Positions 9,497-18,719 of a stretch of DNA of 64,000 bases are shown here, piece by piece. The position numbers and the translations under genes were made by a program. Position 1 is the first letter of the stretch. Each line of letters starts with the position of its first letter. Source of the DNA: Gilvibacter sp. SZ-19 (GTDB lineage: Bacteria > Bacteroidota > Bacteroidia > Flavobacteriales > Flavobacteriaceae); the NCBI RefSeq assembly GCF_002163875.1, contig NZ_CP019333.1, forward strand, positions 2,052,864 through 2,116,863. Direction: 5' to 3'. Under the pieces are notes generated by a model. That model searched no databases. It was not told where the DNA came from and was given only the letters and a program-made list of their open reading frames with translations.

Positions 9497-9541
9497 TTAC
9501 TCTGTTACTGAAAAATTGTACTGAATAATTCAGAGCGAACA

Positions 9542-10540
9542 ATGAAAAAAATCACCAAAAAAACATACCTCGACTGGTACGAAAACATGCTTTTCTGGAG
9601 AAAGTTCGAGGATAAGCTTGCACAGGTTTACATCCAACAAAAGGTTAGAGGGTTCTTACACCTCTACAACGGTCAAGAGGCTGTTCTCGCGGGAGCGCTT
9701 CACGCCATGGACCTGAGTAAAGATAAAATGATCACTGCTTATCGTAACCACGTGCAGCCTATCGGGATGGGAGAAGATCCTAAACGCGTTATGGCAGAGC
9801 TCTACGGAAAAGCAACAGGAACCTCTCAAGGACTTGGAGGGTCTATGCACATCTTCTCTCCGGACAAAGGTTTCTACGGAGGTCACGGTATTGTGGGAGG
9901 TCAGATTCCATTAGGAGCTGGATTAGCCTTTGCCGAAAAGTATTTCGATAAAGGAGGCGTGGTACTTACCTATATGGGAGACGGCGCAACACGTCAAGGG
10001 TCTTTACACGAGACTTTCAACTTGGCCATGCTTTGGAACCTACCAGTAGTTTTCTGTGTGGAAAATAACGGTTATGCCATGGGAACTTCTGTGGAGCGTA
10101 CCGCCAATCACTCGGAGATCTGGAAACTCGGTTTGGGTTATGAGATGCCTTGTAAAGCGATCGATGGTATGAAGCCAGATGTAGTTGCTCGTGAAATGGA
10201 TGAAGCCATAGAACGTGCACGCAGTGGTGGTGGACCAACTTTCTTGGAGATCAGAACCTATCGTTACCGCGGGCACTCCATGAGTGATGCGCAGCATTAC
10301 CGAACCAAAGAAGAGGTTGCAAAAATGCAAGATCAAGATCCGATAGCATACGTATTGGATATCATCTACAAGAAAAAATACGCCACAGAAGAAGAAGTGG
10401 CTGCAATTGACCAGCGCGTTAAGGATATGGTTGCCGAATGCGAGAAATTCGCAGAAGAATCACCGTATCCGGACAAGAACGTGATGTACGACGTAGTATA
10501 CGAACAAGAAGATTATCCTTTTTTACCGCATAAACTATAA
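9542..10540 (+). CDS. pdhA: Pyruvate dehydrogenase E1 component, alpha subunit
   Basis: With E1 beta this subunit binds thiamine diphosphate and decarboxylates pyruvate, passing acetyl to E2. The ThDP motif runs from GDG (146-148) to NN (175-176), in MGDGATRQGSLHE and CVENNGYAMGTS. The phosphorylation-loop-like region TYRYRGHSMSD is present. Length 332 is normal for the two-subunit E1. It lies 2 bases before the E2 gene, so they form an operon. E1 beta is not encoded next to it, so it must come from elsewhere in the genome. Confidence 0.95.
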   Translation: MKKITKKTYLDWYENMLFWRKFEDKLAQVYIQQKVRGFLHLYNGQEAVLAGALHAMDLSKDKMITAYRNHVQPIGMGEDPKRVMAELYGKATGTSQGLGGSMHIFSPDKGFYGGHGIVGGQIPLGAGLAFAEKYFDKGGVVLTYMGDGATRQGSLHETFNLAMLWNLPVVFCVENNGYAMGTSVERTANHSEIWKLGLGYEMPCKAIDGMKPDVVAREMDEAIERARSGGGPTFLEIRTYRYRGHSMSDAQHYRTKEEVAKMQDQDPIAYVLDIIYKKKYATEEEVAAIDQRVKDMVAECEKFAEESPYPDKNVMYDVVYEQEDYPFLPHKL

Positions 10541-10542
10541 CA

Positions 10543-12171
10543 ATGGCTACAGTAATAAACATGCCCAGATTGAGCGACACCATGGAAGAAGGTGTGGTGG
10601 CAAAATGGTTGAAGCAGGTAGGAGACTCTGTTGCAGAAGGAGATATTCTGGCGGAGATCGAGACCGACAAAGCGACCATGGAGTTTGAGTCTTTCTATGA
10701 AGGGACCTTATTGCATATCGGGATAGAAGAAGGAGAGACTGCTGCGGTAGACACCTTATTGGCTATCATTGGCGAGTCTGGTGAAGATATTTCAGGATTG
10801 CTTAATGGAGCATCTTCTACGGATGATTCCAAAGAGCAGGCCGAAGAAGCGTCTGCATCCGAAGCAAGCCAAGAAGAAGCCCCTGCCAGCGACAATGGAG
10901 GTACTGTGAGTATTCCAGATGGGGTAGAGGTAATTACCATGCCGCGTTTGAGTGATACCATGGAAGAAGGAACTGTAGCGACTTGGCTTAAAAAAGAAGG
11001 AGACGAAGTAGCAGAAGGCGATATCTTGGCCGAGATAGAAACCGACAAGGCCACTATGGAGTTCGAATCCTTTTACGCAGGAACGCTCTTAAAGATTGGA
11101 ATTCAAGAAGGAGGTACTGCTCCTGTAGATGAGGTACTGGCTATCATCGGTCCAAAAGGAACCGATGTAAGCGGAATCCTCGAAAACTATAACAAGTCTG
11201 GTGCTAAACCGGCTGCCAAAGAAGAAAAGAAAGCTGAAGCTCCGGCTCCAAAGCAAGAAGCTAAAGCAGAGGCTCCAAAACCTGCAACAGCTCCTGCGCC
11301 AGCGCCAACTACCAACAATACTGGTGGGCGTTTGTTCGTGTCTCCACTTGCCAAGAAATTGGCAGAAGAGCGCGGAATTAATTTAGCCACAGTACAAGGA
11401 AGCGGCGAGAACGGACGTATCATTAAAAGAGATATTGAGAATTACCAACCGGCTGCAGCTGGAACCCAAGCTTATGTGCCGGTAGGCGAAGAAAGCTTTG
11501 AAGAGGTTAAGAATTCTCAGATGCGCAAGACCATTGCCAAGCGTTTGGGAGAATCCAAGTTTACCGCACCGCACTACTATTTGACCATAGAATTAGACAT
11601 GGATCACGCAATTGCGGCACGTAAGGCTATCAATTCGGATCCGAATGTGAAGATCTCTTTTAACGATATGGTAGTTAAAGCTTGTGCCATGGCGCTTAGA
11701 AAGCATCCGCAAGTCAATACACAATGGGCTGGCGATGTAACGCGTATAGCCAAGCATATCCACATTGGAGTTGCTGTAGCTGTAGACGAAGGCCTGCTTG
11801 TACCGGTATTGAAGTTTGCCGATCAGATGACCTTCTCTCAGATTGGTGCCAATGTTAAAGAGCTTGCTGGCAAGGCCAGAAACAAAAAACTCACTCCACA
11901 GGAAATGGAAGGCAGCACCTTTACAGTTTCTAACTTAGGTATGTTCGGAATTCGAGAATTCACCTCGATCATCAATCAGCCGAACTCTGCTATTCTATCT
12001 GTAGGAGCTATAGTGCAAAAGCCAGTTGTTAAAGACGGAGCTATTGTACCAGGTAATGTAATGACAGTGACACTTGCTTGTGACCACAGAACCGTGGACG
12101 GAGCAACAGGAGCGGCTTTCTTACAGACCCTGAGAACTTATATTGAGAATCCGGTAACGATGTTCGTTTAA
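10543..12171 (+). CDS. pdhC: Pyruvate dehydrogenase E2 (dihydrolipoamide acetyltransferase), two lipoyl domains
   Basis: E2 moves the acetyl group from lipoyl arms to CoA and forms the core of the complex. Two lipoyl domains carry ETDKATMEFES with lipoyl lysines at about 43 and 169. Linkers rich in Ala, Pro, Glu and Lys follow (about 215-258). The peripheral-subunit-binding domain is near 265-300 (VSPLAKKLAEERGI), and the catalytic domain ends with DHRTVDG (His515, Asp519). Length is 542. The two lipoyl domains are near-copies at DNA level. A terminator follows, closing the pdhA-pdhC operon. Confidence 0.95.
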   Translation: MATVINMPRLSDTMEEGVVAKWLKQVGDSVAEGDILAEIETDKATMEFESFYEGTLLHIGIEEGETAAVDTLLAIIGESGEDISGLLNGASSTDDSKEQAEEASASEASQEEAPASDNGGTVSIPDGVEVITMPRLSDTMEEGTVATWLKKEGDEVAEGDILAEIETDKATMEFESFYAGTLLKIGIQEGGTAPVDEVLAIIGPKGTDVSGILENYNKSGAKPAAKEEKKAEAPAPKQEAKAEAPKPATAPAPAPTTNNTGGRLFVSPLAKKLAEERGINLATVQGSGENGRIIKRDIENYQPAAAGTQAYVPVGEESFEEVKNSQMRKTIAKRLGESKFTAPHYYLTIELDMDHAIAARKAINSDPNVKISFNDMVVKACAMALRKHPQVNTQWAGDVTRIAKHIHIGVAVAVDEGLLVPVLKFADQMTFSQIGANVKELAGKARNKKLTPQEMEGSTFTVSNLGMFGIREFTSIINQPNSAILSVGAIVQKPVVKDGAIVPGNVMTVTLACDHRTVDGATGAAFLQTLRTYIENPVTMFV

Positions 12172-12199
12172 GCGCATCAGCACCGAAAAACTATAAATA

Positions 12200-12236
12200 A
12201 ACCTGCTTGTGGCCCCTTGGGTTCGAGCAGGTTTTG
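12200..12236 (+). terminator. Terminator after the pyruvate dehydrogenase operon
   Basis: AACCTGCT (12200-12207) and AGCAGGTT (12226-12233) form a perfect 8-base stem with a long loop, followed by a short T-rich stretch. It lies 29 bases past the E2 stop. Confidence 0.7.
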
Positions 12237-12247
12237 TAATTTAAAGC

Positions 12248-12925
12248 ATGGGAAAAAACGTAATCATAACAGGGACCAGTCGCGGAATCGGTTTTGAATT
12301 GGTAAAGCAGTTTACTGCGGAGGGACACCGTGTTTTCGCCTTGTCTAGAAACGATAAACCTACCGCCGAATTGATGGGTTGTTCTAGTATCTCTTGTGAC
12401 CTTACCTTGGAAGATCAGATCCAAGATGCTGTTAAGCGGATCTTGAGTGAGGTAGACCAGATTGATGTTTTGATAAACAATTCAGGCTATCTGGTGAATA
12501 AGCCATTTACTGAGCTGAGTATGCAAGATTGGTTGCAATCATATAGTGTCAATGTCTTTGGAGTTGCATTGCTTACTAAAACCCTGCTTCCTGCAATGGG
12601 AAAAGATAGTCATGTGGTCAATGTGAGCAGTATGGGTGGCGTAATGGGTAGTGCAAAGTTTCCAGGGCTAACTGCCTATAGTTCTAGTAAAGGAGCACTT
12701 ATTACTATGACAGAGGTACTTGCAGAAGAATACAAAGAGAGTGGTCCTTCGTTCAACGTATTGGCACTTGGTGCTGTGCAAACAGAAATGTTGGCAGCGG
12801 CTTTCCCGGGCTATCAGGCACCCATAACAGCGGCCCAAATGGCCAACTACATCAAAGACTTTGCCCTGAGTGGACATCAGCTTTATAACGGTAAAGTGTT
12901 GCCGGTATCATCGTCTACACCCTAA
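12248..12925 (+). CDS. Short-chain dehydrogenase/reductase
   Basis: A classical SDR of 225 residues. The Rossmann motif TGTSRGIG is at about 8-15, followed by NNSGYL (the NNAG-type motif), a catalytic Ser in VNVSSMGG, and YSSSKGAL with the YxxxK pair. Cofactor preference and substrate cannot be read from the sequence. Its TAA stop shares a base with the ATG of the SprT-like gene, so translation is coupled. Confidence 0.85.
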   Translation: MGKNVIITGTSRGIGFELVKQFTAEGHRVFALSRNDKPTAELMGCSSISCDLTLEDQIQDAVKRILSEVDQIDVLINNSGYLVNKPFTELSMQDWLQSYSVNVFGVALLTKTLLPAMGKDSHVVNVSSMGGVMGSAKFPGLTAYSSSKGALITMTEVLAEEYKESGPSFNVLALGAVQTEMLAAAFPGYQAPITAAQMANYIKDFALSGHQLYNGKVLPVSSSTP

Positions 12926-13521
12926 TGGAAGAGGTACTGGCCAAGTATATACCCCCAGCCGCGGTTCCAACTTGTTTGGAACTGATTAAAAAGAACGACG
13001 TTCATTTAAAGATCGTGAACCAGCGTGTGACCAGGCATGGTGACTATCGGTTACTGCCAGATGGCAGTCATCAGATCACTGTGAATGCCGGTGCGAATCC
13101 GTACAGATTCTTGATCACACTCGTCCACGAAATAGCGCATCTCGTCGCATTTAAAGCATACGGTCGTCGAATCAAACCGCACGGAAAAGAGTGGAAGCGT
13201 ACTTTTACACTGTTGATGCTTCCGTTTATCAACCCGCGGGTGTTCCCGCAGCAACTATTGCCGCTTTTGGCCTTGCATTTTAAGAACCCAAAGGCCAGTA
13301 GTGATACGGATGCAAAATTATCGGTGGCGCTTGGCCAGTACGATCCGCCAACTGATAAAAATTATATTTTTGAGATACCCTTGGGAGGTGTTTTTAGGCT
13401 GTACAATGGAAAGGTCTTTAAACGTGGTCAGAAAAGGGTAAAACGATACGAGTGTGTTGAGTTGGCTACAGGTAGGATCTATCTTTTTAACCCCAATGCA
13501 CAAGTTGAACAGATCAACTAA
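12925..13521 (+). CDS. SprT-like zinc metallopeptidase-like protein
   Basis: The zinc motif HEIAH (His68, Glu69, His72) is followed by a third probable ligand in IKPHGKEW (His86), as in the SprT/Spartan family. A Lys/Arg-rich C-terminal part with KVFKRGQKRVKRYEC suggests nucleic-acid contact. Spartan acts on DNA-protein crosslinks, but the bacterial function is unproven. The ATG overlaps the SDR stop by one base, and manC follows after 6 bases, so 12248-16077 is probably one operon. Confidence 0.85.
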   Translation: MEEVLAKYIPPAAVPTCLELIKKNDVHLKIVNQRVTRHGDYRLLPDGSHQITVNAGANPYRFLITLVHEIAHLVAFKAYGRRIKPHGKEWKRTFTLLMLPFINPRVFPQQLLPLLALHFKNPKASSDTDAKLSVALGQYDPPTDKNYIFEIPLGGVFRLYNGKVFKRGQKRVKRYECVELATGRIYLFNPNAQVEQIN

Positions 13522-13527
13522 GAGATT

Positions 13528-14607
13528 ATGAACAAAGATTATTATGCGGTAATTATGGCCGGCGGAGTGGGATCGCGCTTTTGGCCAGTGAGTACCTCGA
13601 GCTATCCGAAACAATTTCACGATATGCTCGGTACTGGAGATTCCTTGATCCAAAAGACCTTTAAACGTCTTTCTAATTTGGTTCCACAGGAGCAGATCCT
13701 GATCTCAACCAACGACAGTTACAAAGACCTTGTGCAACAACAATTGCCTCAGGTTAGTGATGCGCAACTGGTATTGGAGCCGGTAATGCGCAATACAGCG
13801 CCTTGTATTTTGATGGCTGCACTAAAGATCCACAAAGAGAATCCCAATGCAGTTATGGTGGTTGCGCCATCGGATCATTGGATAGAGGACGAGCAGGCCT
13901 TTACAGCTAATATTAAAACTTGCTTTGAAGCAGCTTCAGAGGAAGATATATTAATGACCTTGGGTATCAACCCTACCTTTCCAAATACTGGTTACGGCTA
14001 TATTCAATACCAAGGCGAGTCAGCATCCGCAGTAAAACCGGTGATCCGCTTTACAGAGAAACCAGATTACGAAACGGCAAAGTCCTTTTTAGAAGAAGGT
14101 AATTACGTGTGGAACTCCGGGATGTTCATTTGGAGTGTTGCAAGCATTGTCAAGGCATTCGAAGAGAAACTACCTGCTATGCATGCCCTTTTTATGCAAG
14201 GGATGGAGGTGTACAACACGCCTGCCGAATTTGAATTCGTTGGGGCTCGATTTGCCGAGGCGGAGAATATCTCCATCGACTACGGTATCATGGAACAAGC
14301 TAATAATGTACGCGTGCTACCAGCAACCTTCGATTGGAATGATTTGGGAGCTTGGGGGGCACTTTATGATAAACTCCCAAAGGACGCTGAAAATAATGTA
14401 GTTGTCCGTGCCAAGACACAGCTCAATAATTCAACTGGAAATATGGTCTATACTGCTTCTGAGAAAGTGGTAGTTCTCGAAGATTTGCACGATTTTATCG
14501 TTGTAGAGAAAAAAGATGTACTCGTAGTAGTTCCAAAGGCTAAAGAACAAGAAATTAAGCGTATCTTAAACCAAGTGAAAGAGAACTTCGGAAACGATTA
14601 CGCATAA
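13528..14607 (+). CDS. manC: Mannose-1-phosphate guanylyltransferase
   Basis: It makes GDP-mannose from mannose-1-phosphate and GTP for glycan synthesis. The nucleotidyltransferase signature AVIMAGGVGSRFWPVS is at the N-terminus, with PKQF shortly after. VVAPSDHWI, FTEKPDYETAKSF, YVWNSGMFIW and FDWNDLGAWGAL are typical of the family. At 359 residues it has only the transferase domain, with no fused isomerase. It lies 3 bases before the DUF389 gene. Confidence 0.93.
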   Translation: MNKDYYAVIMAGGVGSRFWPVSTSSYPKQFHDMLGTGDSLIQKTFKRLSNLVPQEQILISTNDSYKDLVQQQLPQVSDAQLVLEPVMRNTAPCILMAALKIHKENPNAVMVVAPSDHWIEDEQAFTANIKTCFEAASEEDILMTLGINPTFPNTGYGYIQYQGESASAVKPVIRFTEKPDYETAKSFLEEGNYVWNSGMFIWSVASIVKAFEEKLPAMHALFMQGMEVYNTPAEFEFVGARFAEAENISIDYGIMEQANNVRVLPATFDWNDLGAWGALYDKLPKDAENNVVVRAKTQLNNSTGNMVYTASEKVVVLEDLHDFIVVEKKDVLVVVPKAKEQEIKRILNQVKENFGNDYA

Positions 14608-14610
14608 TTT

Positions 14611-16077
14611 ATGGAGCAGCAATCGCAAAGCCCTGACGAGGCAAAAACGCAAGAGCAGAAAGAGCATATCAAAAAAGAAGCAAAGGGCTTATTTAAGAGC
14701 CTCCGCCAGTTTGTGGTGGATATCTTTGACTTTAGAGGAGATACAGATAGAGAGACGACCGTAGAGGCTGTTAAGGCCGACATACCTTTTAAAGGCGCTA
14801 CAGCTTGGATCTTGATCTGTTCCATATTTGTGGCCTCGGTTGGTCTCAACGCCAATTCTACAGCTGTGGTCATTGGAGCCATGCTTATCTCTCCTTTAAT
14901 GGGGCCAATTCTGGGAATTGGGCTTTCCATTGCCATCAATGATATCGATACCCTAAGAAAGTCTTTGATCAACTTCGGAGTGATGGTGGTCTTAAGTGTG
15001 CTCACGGCCTTTTTATTCTTCTGGTTATTTCCTCTGAGAGAGGAGACCTCGGAGCTTTTAGGGCGTACTCGCCCAGATTTTAGAGATGTGCTTATTGCCT
15101 TCTTTGGTGGTTTGGCGCTTATTATAGCCAGGACTAAAAAAGGAACTATTGCCAGTGTGATCTTTGGGGTGGCTATTGCTACAGCCCTGATGCCTCCTTT
15201 GTGTACGGTGGGTTACGGCTTGGCGGAGTTTATTAAGGAGAATCCTAACGGTTTGCCTTTTGCTCTGGGAGCCTTATATCTCTTCAGTATCAATACGATC
15301 TTTATTGCTTTGGCGACCTTTATCGTGGTCAAAGTGCTAGGCTTCCCGATGATACGTTATGCCAATAGTAAGCGTAGAAAACGCATTGCGCGTTTTGCTT
15401 CTGTGGCCGCTCTTGTTGTTATGTTGCCGGCTGGATATACCTTTTATCAGGTGATCAAGGAAAGTCGTTTTAACGAGTCAGCAAAGAATTTCATCAACAC
15501 AGAACTCAACAGTTTATCTAATGCCAATTATATCAAAAGGAATGCTACTTACGATTACACCAATGGTGAGGGCGGAGCAATAACCATTACTACTTTTGGG
15601 CAAGATGTGATACCAGAGAGTACTATCAATGTATTGCGCGGTCGTTTACAAGCATATAACCCCTTAAAGAATGCAACTTTCGATGTAATTCAGTCGCAAT
15701 TCCAAAACGGATTTGAGGACGAGTTGCGCTATATGGAACAATTGCGTACCCGCGATTCCTTGGATTTACTTAGTCAGTCACAAAAGATCCAATATTACGA
15801 GCAGGAGTTGGCAAAATTGCGCTTGTTGGAGCGCGATCTGATCCCTTTCCAAGATATTTGCGATGAGGCGAGAATCAACTACGATGCCTTGACTAGCATT
15901 CAATATGCCAAGACCTATATCAATAATTTTCAGCGCATAGACACTTTGAATGTCTTTGCCATCAAGTGGAACGATTCCTTGCCTTTGGATCAGCGTTCGG
16001 CTTATACCAAGAGGCTCACCAATTGGCTTAAGTTCAAACTCAAAGCAGACACCTTGGTCGTACAAGAAATGCAATAA
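14611..16077 (+). CDS. DUF389 family integral membrane protein
   Basis: An N-terminal cytoplasmic stretch (about 1-60) precedes a hydrophobic region from 65 to 285 with about six membrane segments. It carries NANSTAVVIGAMLISPLMGPILGIG, here only cited in part, which is the mark of the DUF389 (TIGR00341) family. A soluble C-terminal half (290-488) follows, with coiled-coil-like Leu/Gln-rich stretches near 395-430. Function is unknown. It is last in the operon and ends at a shared terminator. Confidence 0.85.
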   Translation: MEQQSQSPDEAKTQEQKEHIKKEAKGLFKSLRQFVVDIFDFRGDTDRETTVEAVKADIPFKGATAWILICSIFVASVGLNANSTAVVIGAMLISPLMGPILGIGLSIAINDIDTLRKSLINFGVMVVLSVLTAFLFFWLFPLREETSELLGRTRPDFRDVLIAFFGGLALIIARTKKGTIASVIFGVAIATALMPPLCTVGYGLAEFIKENPNGLPFALGALYLFSINTIFIALATFIVVKVLGFPMIRYANSKRRKRIARFASVAALVVMLPAGYTFYQVIKESRFNESAKNFINTELNSLSNANYIKRNATYDYTNGEGGAITITTFGQDVIPESTINVLRGRLQAYNPLKNATFDVIQSQFQNGFEDELRYMEQLRTRDSLDLLSQSQKIQYYEQELAKLRLLERDLIPFQDICDEARINYDALTSIQYAKTYINNFQRIDTLNVFAIKWNDSLPLDQRSAYTKRLTNWLKFKLKADTLVVQEMQ

Positions 16078-16080
16078 AAA

Positions 16081-16106
16081 AAAGCGCCTCAAGGGCGCTT
16101 TTTTAT
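16081..16106. terminator. Bidirectional terminator between convergent genes
   Basis: An A run, GCGCC, loop TCAAG, GGCGC and a T run make a symmetrical hairpin between the stop of the DUF389 gene (16077) and the stop of the FG-GAP gene (16120). It can serve both strands. Confidence 0.85.
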
Positions 16107-16119
16107 TTTATGGTCAAGT

Positions 16120-17754
16120 CTATTTCTTAATAAACTGTTGGCTTACCGTTTGGCCTTCTATCTCTAATTGAATGAGATAAACGCCTTTGTTCAATCCAGA
16201 AACATCAAGACTGTTGTTCTGATCTATAGTTCCCAGTAGTACGCGTCTGCCGTTGGTATCGTAAACCGCTACCTCTGTGTCTGTCAAATTACTCAATGAG
16301 AATTTAAGGCTGTTTACCGCAGGGTTTGGATAGAGTTGTAATCCGTTGATCTCAAAATCCGTTACAGCAAGCGGAGAATCGCCCTCGGTGTAAACGTGAG
16401 TTGTATTGATATCTGGGTTCAGATACTCGTCTACGTTCCCGCTTGGCCATTTAATGATCAGTTTGTCAATGCTTGCAGCAGCTCCCAATCCGAAGTGACC
16501 AGTAAGACTGCTCATATGACTAAAACCAGTTCCAGAACGGATCTCACGGATCTGGATACCCCAATCTCCATAGATCTCTATACGGGCTCCTATTCCTTGG
16601 ATATTGCTTTCTACACCTACCAGTTTGGTTTTAACCCAATTGTTGGAGTTTCCGGCATTGATCCAAAGGTCGTTGTTACGAACCACATCTAAGAAACCGT
16701 CGTTGTTCATGTCTCCAATTCCGCCTTCGTCAAAAGGCAGGTCATAACCGGTGAAGGTTCCGTCGCCATTGTTTAAGTAAAGCTCACGAGCCAACTCAGA
16801 AAAGATATCTACAAAACCGTCGTTGTTGAAATCTGCGGCCTGATTTTCCCAAGCTCCTAAGTCGTTCGCGTTTATCCCAGTAGAACCGATAATGTCTACA
16901 AAGTTTCCGTTACCGTCGTTTTGCATAAAACGATTTTGGTCGGTGTGGTTTACGATAAAGGCGTCAAAGTCTCCGTCGTTGTCAAAGTCTTGAAATACTG
17001 TAGACCAACTCTGCGCATTGTCACGCATTCCAATGTCCAGACCGTTTTCGGTAAAAGTACCGTCGCCGTTGTTGGTGTACATGGCGTTATCTCTGTCTGG
17101 ATCTCCTGAACTAGCGCCACCGCGGCATTTGGTCAAGAACATATCGATATCGCCATCGTTGTCGTAGTCTACCCATAACGAAGCATAGTTTCCGGGGCGA
17201 TCTAAAGTCACGATCAGCGATTGATCAATAATTAGGTTTCTACTTCCGTCGTTGCGATACGGATGAGACTCATCCACATCGTGACAAACAAAGGCATCTA
17301 GGTCTCCGTCGTTGTCTATATCGACCACATTAGAGCGTTGCGAGAATATATAAGTCGAGTCGCTATTGTCATAAGTAAAGCCTGAAATATTGGTTCCGTC
17401 TGTGGAATCTGCCCACAAAAAGGACACGCGGTTTCCGTTACCCAGCACTAGGTCGGTAAATCCGTCACCATCCATATCTCCTGCGGCAATACTCCAAGTT
17501 GGAGGCGAGGCTATACTCATAGAAAAGAATTGCGAAGTGAAAGTTCCGTCAGGGTTTTGGAAATCAATCCCAACACCGCCACTAGAAACGCGTACATAGT
17601 CGTCTAAGTGGTCGCCGTTCATATCGACAGCAGTTTCTGTTCCAGAAGTAGGATAAGAACCAATAAGGTGGTCTTCGTTGGTAAAGCTAACCGTTTGGGC
17701 ATGCATGGCAGCAACAGCAAGCAAAGCGGCTGCGCAAAGCGTAATTTTTTTCAT
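16120..17754 (-). CDS. Secreted FG-GAP/ASPIC-UnbV protein with type IX sorting domain
   Basis: A signal peptide (residues 1-20, ending HAQ) is followed by many FG-GAP/VCBS repeats of the form DxDxDGxxD (about 40-370), such as DMDGDGFTDLVLG and DIDNDGDLDAFV, which bind calcium in a beta-propeller. An ASPIC/UnbV domain lies near 385-450 (GIGARIEIYG, GLGAAASIDKLIIKWPSG). The last 75 residues are a type A type IX sorting domain (LQLYPNPAVNSL, GVYLIQLEIEG). It is a predicted cargo of the PorU/PorV system in this window. Ligand unknown. Confidence 0.88.
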   Translation of the reverse strand: MKKITLCAAALLAVAAMHAQTVSFTNEDHLIGSYPTSGTETAVDMNGDHLDDYVRVSSGGVGIDFQNPDGTFTSQFFSMSIASPPTWSIAAGDMDGDGFTDLVLGNGNRVSFLWADSTDGTNISGFTYDNSDSTYIFSQRSNVVDIDNDGDLDAFVCHDVDESHPYRNDGSRNLIIDQSLIVTLDRPGNYASLWVDYDNDGDIDMFLTKCRGGASSGDPDRDNAMYTNNGDGTFTENGLDIGMRDNAQSWSTVFQDFDNDGDFDAFIVNHTDQNRFMQNDGNGNFVDIIGSTGINANDLGAWENQAADFNNDGFVDIFSELARELYLNNGDGTFTGYDLPFDEGGIGDMNNDGFLDVVRNNDLWINAGNSNNWVKTKLVGVESNIQGIGARIEIYGDWGIQIREIRSGTGFSHMSSLTGHFGLGAAASIDKLIIKWPSGNVDEYLNPDINTTHVYTEGDSPLAVTDFEINGLQLYPNPAVNSLKFSLSNLTDTEVAVYDTNGRRVLLGTIDQNNSLDVSGLNKGVYLIQLEIEGQTVSQQFIKK

Positions 17755-17787
17755 CTATTTATTAATTTTTATTGCTGTGATAATCAA

Positions 17788-17806
17788 GCAAATAAAAATT
17801 ATTTGC
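17788..17806. promoter_or_regulatory. Inverted repeat upstream of the FG-GAP gene
   Basis: GCAAATAA-AAA-TTATTTGC is a perfect 8-base inverted repeat, 34 bases upstream of the ATG at 17754 on the minus strand. The position suits an operator overlapping the promoter. No regulator is encoded next to it. Confidence 0.35.
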
Positions 17807-17945
17807 ATAGATCAACCGCGTTGCTTTCGCATAAAAAATTTAATTAAGATATCAAGGACACTAATAATTAAATATGTTTATGCTCATTTCATAAAATTTT
17901 GTTTAGTGGCCTAAATGTACTGTTTTTCTGCAACTTGCCCACAAC

Positions 17946-18719
17946 TTATTTGGGGGCGTTCTCTTGCAGTTGTACTTCACGTATCTTCTTGAAGAGGTTA
18001 GAAGAATACACAAAATCAGTCACATTTTTATTGTCTGTCTTAAAGATCTCTTTATTGGACCCTTGCCATACCAGATTTCCGAACTGCAGAAAGCAGATCT
18101 TTTCCCCAATCTCCATCACAGAGTTCATATCGTGGGAGTTGATCACTGTGGTTATGTCGTATTCTTTAGTGATCTCTTGGATGAGGTTATCTATAAGGAT
18201 TGCTGTTTTTGGGTCGAGCCCGGAGTTGGGTTCGTCGCAGAATAAATACTTCGGATTGTTCACTATTGCGCGAGCAATAGCGACCCGTTTTTGCATTCCA
18301 CCCGAGATCTCAGACGGGAATTTTTTGTTGACGTTTTCCAGATTCACACGCTTTAGTACGGTGTTTACACGTTCTAAGAGTTCGTCTTTCTTTTTGCTGG
18401 TGAACATCCGCAGCGGAAACATGACATTCTCTTCCACGGTCATGGAATCGAAAAGGGCGCTGCCTTGAAAAACCATCCCGATGTCTTCTCTAAGGTCGCG
18501 TTTTTCATCATCGTCCATATCTTGGATGGCCTTATCCTGGAAATAGATCTTGCCTTGCTCTGGTGTGAACAAGCCGAGCAGACATTTTAAGAACACGGTC
18601 TTTCCGGATCCACTGGAGCCGATAATAAGATTCGTCTTACCCTTGTCGAAAGTAGTTGTGATTCCTTTAAGGATCTCTTCGGACCCAAAGCTCTTGTGTA
18701 AATCTTCTACGCGTATCAT
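17946..18719 (-). CDS. mlaF: ABC transporter ATP-binding protein, Mla/MCE type
   Basis: This is the ATPase of an MCE-linked lipid transporter, paired with the MlaE-type permease just upstream. Walker A GSSGSGKT is at 34-41, the signature EISGGMQKRVAIARA is central, and Walker B is LFCDEPNSGLDP. The frame is open to 18779, but the ATG at 18719 (MIRVEDLHKSFG) overlaps the permease stop by one base (TAATG) and starts at the family position. An MCE-domain partner is not in the window. Confidence 0.87.
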   Translation of the reverse strand: MIRVEDLHKSFGSEEILKGITTTFDKGKTNLIIGSSGSGKTVFLKCLLGLFTPEQGKIYFQDKAIQDMDDDEKRDLREDIGMVFQGSALFDSMTVEENVMFPLRMFTSKKKDELLERVNTVLKRVNLENVNKKFPSEISGGMQKRVAIARAIVNNPKYLFCDEPNSGLDPKTAILIDNLIQEITKEYDITTVINSHDMNSVMEIGEKICFLQFGNLVWQGSNKEIFKTDNKNVTDFVYSSNLFKKIREVQLQENAPK

